Of a DNA stretch of 64,000 nt, positions 58,765-64,000 are shown piece after piece. Origin of the DNA: Nematostella vectensis (Eukaryota > Cnidaria > Anthozoa > Actiniaria > Edwardsiidae); the NCBI RefSeq assembly GCF_932526225.1, contig NW_026019277.1, positions 21,001 to 85,000 of the forward strand, in the 5' to 3' direction. The notes beneath the pieces are model-generated. The model worked only from the letters and a program-made list of their open reading frames with translations. It had not been told where the DNA came from and did no database searches. The translations under genes and the position numbers were made by a program. Numbering within the stretch: the first letter of the stretch is position 1; each line of letters opens with the position of its first letter.

Positions 58765-61700
58765 ACTGTGGGAGCTGTCCGGTATGCCTGTGGTGGTGAC
58801 GTCATCACTTCAATGAAGCAATAATCAAAGATCCTAGCGTGAAGGTTAGATCGAGACGGTTTTGCGGTAGTGCACACGTGAAGCCGACTTTGATTTCACC
58901 TTGACAACGCGTCGTTTTTAGCGTGGCCTGTAAGGTGTCTTCCGAGATGCCTTACGGTCTTATTGTTCTCACTGTGGGGGGGGGTTGCCTGTGGTGGTGA
59001 CGTCATCACTTCAATGAAGCAATAATCAGAGATCCTAGCGTGAAGGTTAGATCGAGACGATTTTGCGGTAGTGCACACGTGAAGCCGACTTTGATTTCAC
59101 CTTGACAACGCGTCGTTTTTAACGTGGCCTGTAAGGTGTCTTCCGAGATGCCTTACGGTCTTATTGTTCTCACTGTGGGGGAGGGGGGTTACCTGTGGTG
59201 GTGACGTCATCACTTCAATGAAGCAATAATCAGAGATCCTAGCGTGAAGGTTAGATCGAGACGATTTTGCGGTAGTGCACACGTGAAGCCGACTTTGATT
59301 TCACCTTGACAACGCGTCGTTTTTAGCGTGGCCTGTAAGGTGTCTTCCGAGATGCCTTACGGTCTTATTGTTCTCACTGTGGGGGGGGGGGGTTGCCTGT
59401 GGTGGTGACGTCATCACTTCAATGAAGCAATAATCAGAGATCCTAGCGTGAAGGTTAGATCGAGACGGTTTTGCGGTAGTGCACACGTGAAGCCGACTTT
59501 GATTTCACCTTGACAAGGCGTCGTTTTTAGCGTGGCCTGTAAGGTGTCTTCCGAGATGCCTTACGGTCTTATTGTTTTCACTGTGGGGGAGGGGGGCTAC
59601 CTGTGGTGGTGACGTCATCACTTCAATGAAGCAATAATCAGAGATCCTAGCATGAAGGTTAGATCGAGACGATTTTGCGGTAGTGCACACGTGAAGCCGA
59701 CTTTGATTTCACCATGACAACGCGTCGTTTTTAGCGTGGCCTGTAAGGTGTCTTCCGAGATGCCTTACGGTCTTATTGTTCTCACTGTGGGGGGGGGTTG
59801 CCTGTGGTGGTGACGTCATCACTTCAATGAAGCAATAATCAGAGATCCTAGCGTGAAGGTTAGATCGAGACGATTTTGCGGTAGTGCACACGTGAAGCCG
59901 ACTTTGATTTCACCTTGACAACGCGACGTTTTTAACGTGGCCTGTAAGGTGTCTCCCGAGATGCCTTACGATCTTATTGTTCTCACTGTGGGGGGGGTTG
60001 CCTGTGGTGGTGACGTCATCACTTCAATGAAGCAATAATCAGAGATCCTAGCGTGAAGGTTAGATCGAGACGATTTTGCGGTAGTGCACACGTGAAGCCG
60101 ACTTTGATTTCACCTTGACAACGCGTCGTTTTTAGCGTGGCCTGTAAGGTGTCTTCCGAGATGCCTTACGGTCTTATTGTTCTCACTGTGGGGGGGGGGG
60201 GTTGCCTGTGGTGGTGACGTCATCACTACAATGAAGCAATAATCAGAGATCCTAGCGTGAAGGTTAGATCGAGACGATTTTGCGGTAGTGCACACGTGAA
60301 GCCGACTTTGATTTCACCTTGACAACGCGTCGTTTTTAACGTGGCCTGTAAGGTGTCTTCCGAGATGCCTTACGGTCTTATTGTTTTCACTGTGGGGGAG
60401 GGGGGTTACCTGTGGTGGTGACGTCATCACTTCAATGAAGCAATAATCAGAGATCCTAGCGTGAAGGTTAGATCGAGACGATTTTGCGGTAGTGCACACG
60501 TGAAGCCGACTTTGATTTCACCTTGACAACGCGTCGTTTTTAACGTGGCCTGTAAGGTGTCTTCCGAGATGCCTTACGGTCTTATTGTTTTCACTGTGGG
60601 GGAGGGGGGTTACCTGTGGTGGTGACGTCATCACTTCAATGAAGCAATAATCAGAGATCCTAGCGTGAAGGTTAGATCGAGACGATTTTGCGGTAGTGCA
60701 CACGTGAAGCCGACTTTGATTTTACCTTGACAACGCGTCGTTTTTAGCGTGGCCTGTAAGGTGTCTCCCGAGATGCCTTACGGTCTTATTGTTCTCACTG
60801 TGGGGGAGGGGGGTTACCTGTGGTGGTGACGTCATCACCTCAATGAAGCAATAATCAGAGATCCTAGCGTGAAGGTTAGATCGAGACGATTTTGCGGTAG
60901 TGCACACGTGAAGCCGACTTTGATTTCACCTTGACAACGCGTCGTTTTTAGCGTGGCCTGTAAGGTGTCTTCCGAGATGCCTTACGATCTTATTGTTTTC
61001 ACTGTGGGGGAGGGGGGTTACCTGTGGTGGTGACGTCATCACTTCAATGAAGCAATAATCAGAGATCCTAGCGTGAAGGTTAGATCGAGACGATTTTGCG
61101 GTAGTGCACACGTGAAGCCGACTTTGATTTTACCTTGACAACGCGTCGTTTTTAGCGTGGCCTGTAAGGTGTCTCCCGAGATGCCTTACGGTCTTATTGT
61201 TCTCACTGTGGGGGAGGGGGGTTACCTGTGGTGGTGACGTCATCACCTCAATGAAGCAATAATCAGAGATCCTAGCGTGAAGGTTAGATCGAGACGATTT
61301 TGCGGTAGTGCACACGTGAAGCCGACTTTGATTTCACCTTGACAACGCGTCGTTTTTAGCGTGGCCTGTAAGGTGTCTTCCGAGATGCCTTACGGTCTTA
61401 TTGTTCTCACTGTGGGGGGGGGGGTTGCCTGTGGTGGTGACGTCATCACTTCAATGAAGCAATAATCAGAGATCCTAGCGTGAAGGTTAGATCGAGACGA
61501 TTTTGCGGTAGTTCACACGTGAAGCCGACTTTGATTTTACCTTGACAACGCGTCGTTTTTAGCGTGGCCTGTAAGGTGTCTCCCGAGATGCCTTACGGTC
61601 TTATTGTTCTCACTGTGGGGGAGGGGGGTTACCTGTGGTGGTGAGGTCATCACCTCAATGAAGCAATAATCAGAGATCCTAGCGTGAAGGTTAGATCGAG

Positions 61701-64000
61701 ACGATTTTGCGGTAGTGCACACGTGAAGCCGACTTTGATTTCACCTTGACAACGCGTCGTTTTTAGCGTGGCCTGTAAGGTGTCTTCCGAGATGCCTTAC
61801 GGTCTTATTGTTCTCACTGTGGGGGGGGGGTTGCCTGTGGTGGTGACGTCATCACTTCAATGAAGCAATAATCAGAGATCCTAGCGTGAAGGTTAGATCG
61901 AGACGATTTTGCGGTAGTGCACACGTGAAGCCGACTTTGATTTCACCTTGACAACGCGTCGTTTTTAACGTGGCCTGTAAGGTGTCTTCCGAGATGCCTT
62001 ACGGTCTTATTGTTTTCACTGTGGGGGAGGGGGTTACCTGTGGTGGTGACGTCATCACTTCAATGAAGCAATAATCAGAGATCCTAGCGTGAAGGTTAGA
62101 GCGAGACGATTTTGCGGTAGTGCACACGTGAAGCCGACTTTGATTTTACCTTGACAACGCGTCGCTTTTAGCGTGGCCTGTAAGGTGTCTCCCGAGATGC
62201 CTTACGGTCTTATTGTTCTCACTGTGGGGGAGGGGGGTTACCTGTGGTGGTGACGTCATCACCTCAATGAAGCAATAATCAGAGATCCTAGCGTGAAGGT
62301 TAGATCGAGACAATTTTGCGGTAGTGCACACGTGAAGCCGACTTTGATTTCACCTTGACAACGCGTCGTTTTTAGCGTGGCCTGTAAGGTGTCTTCCGAG
62401 ATGCCTTACGGTCTTATTGTTCTCACTGTGGGGGGGGGTTGCCTGTGGTGGTGACGTCATCAGTTCAATGAAGCAATAATCAGAGATGCTAGCGTGAAGG
62501 TTAGATCGAGACGATTTTGCGGTAGTGCACACGTGAAGCCGACTTTGATTTTACCTTGACAACGCGTCGTTTTTAGCGTGGCCTGTAAGGTGTCTCCCGA
62601 GATGCCTTACGGTCTTATTGTTCTCACTGTGGGGGAGGGGGGTTACCTGTGGTGGTGACGTCATCACCTCAATGAAGCAATAATCAGAGATCCTAGCGTG
62701 AAGGTTAGATCGAGACGATTTTGCAGTAGTGCACACGTGAAGCCGACTTTGATTTCACCTTGACAACGCGTCGTTTTTAGCGTGGCCTGTAAGGTGTCTT
62801 CCGAGATGCCTTACGGTCTTATTGTTCTCACTGTGGGGGGGTTGCCTGTGGTGGTGACGTCATCACTTCAATGAAGCAATAATCAGAGATCCTAGCGTGA
62901 AGGTTAGATCGAGACGATTTTGCGGTAGTGCACACGTGAAGCCGACTTTGATTTCACCTTGACAACGCGTCGTTTTTAGCGTGGCCTGTAAGGTGTCTTC
63001 CGAGATGCCTTACGGTCTTATTGTTCTCACTGTGGGGGGGGGGGTTGCCTGTGGTGGTGACGTCATCACTTCAATGAAGCAATAATCAGAGATCCTAGCG
63101 TGAAGGTTAGATCGAGACGATTTTGCGGTAGTGCACACGTGAAGCCGACTTTGATTTCACCTTGACAACGCGTCGTTTTTAACGTGGCCTGTAAGGTGTC
63201 TTCCGAGATGCCTTACGGTCTTATTGTTTTCACTGTGGGGGAGGGGGTTACCTGTGGTGGTGACGTCATCACTTCAATGAAGCAATAATCACAGATCCTA
63301 GCGTGAAGGTTAGATCGAGACGATTTTGCGGTAGTGCAAACGTGAAGCCGACTTTGATTTCACCTTGACAACGCGTCGTTTTTAGCGTGGCCTGTAAGGT
63401 GTCTTCCGAGATGCCTTACGGTCTTATTGTTCTCACTGTGGGGGAGGGGGGTTACCTGTGGTGGTGACGTCATCACTTCAATGAAGCAATAATCAGAGAT
63501 CCTAGCGTGAAGGTTAGATCGAGACGATTTTGCGGTAGTGCACACGTGAAGCCGACTTTGATTTTACCTTGACAACGCGTCGTTTTTAGCGTGGCCTGTA
63601 AGGTGTCTCACGAGAAGCCTTACGGTCTTATTGTTCTCACTGTGGGGGGGGTTGCCTGTGGTGCTGACGTCATCACTTCAATGAAGCAATAATCAGAGAC
63701 CCTAGCGTGAAGGTTAGATCGAGACGATTTTGCGGTAGTGCACACGTGAAGCCGACTTTGATTTCACCTTGACAACGCGTCGTTTTTAGCGTGGCCTGTA
63801 AGGTGTCTTCCGAGATGCCTTACGGTCTTAATGTTCTCACTGTGGGGGGGGGGTTGCCTGTGGTGGTGACGTCATCACTTCAATGAAGCAATAATCAGAG
63901 ATCCTAGCGTGAAGGTTAGATCGAGACGATTTTGCGGTAGTGCACACGTGAAGCCGACTTTGATTTCACCTTGACAACGCGTCGTTTTTAACGTGGCCTG
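58765..64000. repeat. Tandem array of a ~204-bp repeat (26 CRE-bearing units, open at the window end)
   Basis: Units of 200-206 bases repeat from a diverged first copy (58765-58960) to the window edge. Each holds a hairpin GTAAGGTGTCT/AGATGCCTTAC with a UCCG or CCCG loop, a G-run of 7-12 (class A) or GGGGGAGGGGGG (class B), TGACGTCATCA (full CRE; mutated to TGAGGTCA in the copy at 61643), and CACACGTGAAG (E-box CACGTG). Copies are well over 90% identical. Open frames of 61 codons on the reverse strand begin with GTG and are broken whenever the G-run length changes, so they are not genes. Length is almost one nucleosome plus linker. Confidence 0.93.

Noticed and set aside
59097-59282. 61-residue ORF in each 204-bp unit
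   Set aside because: Starts with GTG and is lost in units where the G-run changes length, so the frame is not maintained.
58765-64000. CRISPR array
   Set aside because: Whole ~204-bp units are homologous with no unique spacers, and the context is animal DNA.

Overview
The window looks like a subtelomere-like stretch of an animal genome, probably a marine invertebrate. The evidence is two APE-type LINEs of animal families, GT-AG introns, a vertebrate/invertebrate-type TTAGGG repeat, and no bacterial gene organisation. An anthozoan cnidarian is my guess from repeat flavour only; the species cannot be read from the sequence.

Bases 1-53461 are one large satellite domain. Its base unit is a C-rich 61-bp monomer, itself a dimer of 31- and 30-bp halves with telomere-like CCCTAA cores. 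Tracts of the monomer alternate with a ~262-bp head-to-head pair of tRNA-like modules. Each module carries an A box, a B box and a T5-T6 run, and the two modules are separated by a ~90-bp linker. A G-rich arm of ~280 bp follows each pair, and some units add an AT-rich spacer of up to 1.2 kb. I count 26 such pairs plus two truncated single modules. Units are organised into higher-order repeats of about 3.55 kb (8-22 kb) and exactly 6310 bp (20.9-30.2 kb).

The satellite is interrupted by two nearly complete LINEs. One is a + strand element (35642-39617) with an 11-bp target duplication. Its endonuclease/reverse transcriptase frame ends in a C2H2 finger and has one nonsense codon. The other is a - strand CR1/L2-like element (41913-47750) with an 8-bp duplication, an SGNH-esterase ORF1 and an EN-RT ORF2. 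A 100-bp LINE 3' tail (39730-39829) and a small inverted-repeat insertion (33943-34126) are also present.

At about 52.13 kb the satellite flips orientation. It ends at 53461 in three TTAGGG repeats that abut non-satellite DNA. Immediately beyond, on the - strand, are exons of a probable tyrosine-recombinase-like gene. It lacks its downstream part at the telomeric junction and carries a frameshift. The interval 54.1-56.1 kb holds a CCAAT/YY1 promoter-like cluster, hairpins and a MITE. At 56.1-58.7 kb a + strand multi-exon gene of unknown function is damaged at its 3' end. From 58.76 kb to the window end runs a ~204-bp tandem repeat (26 copies) with a CRE (TGACGTCA), a CACGTG E-box, a variable G-run and a conserved hairpin in nearly every unit.
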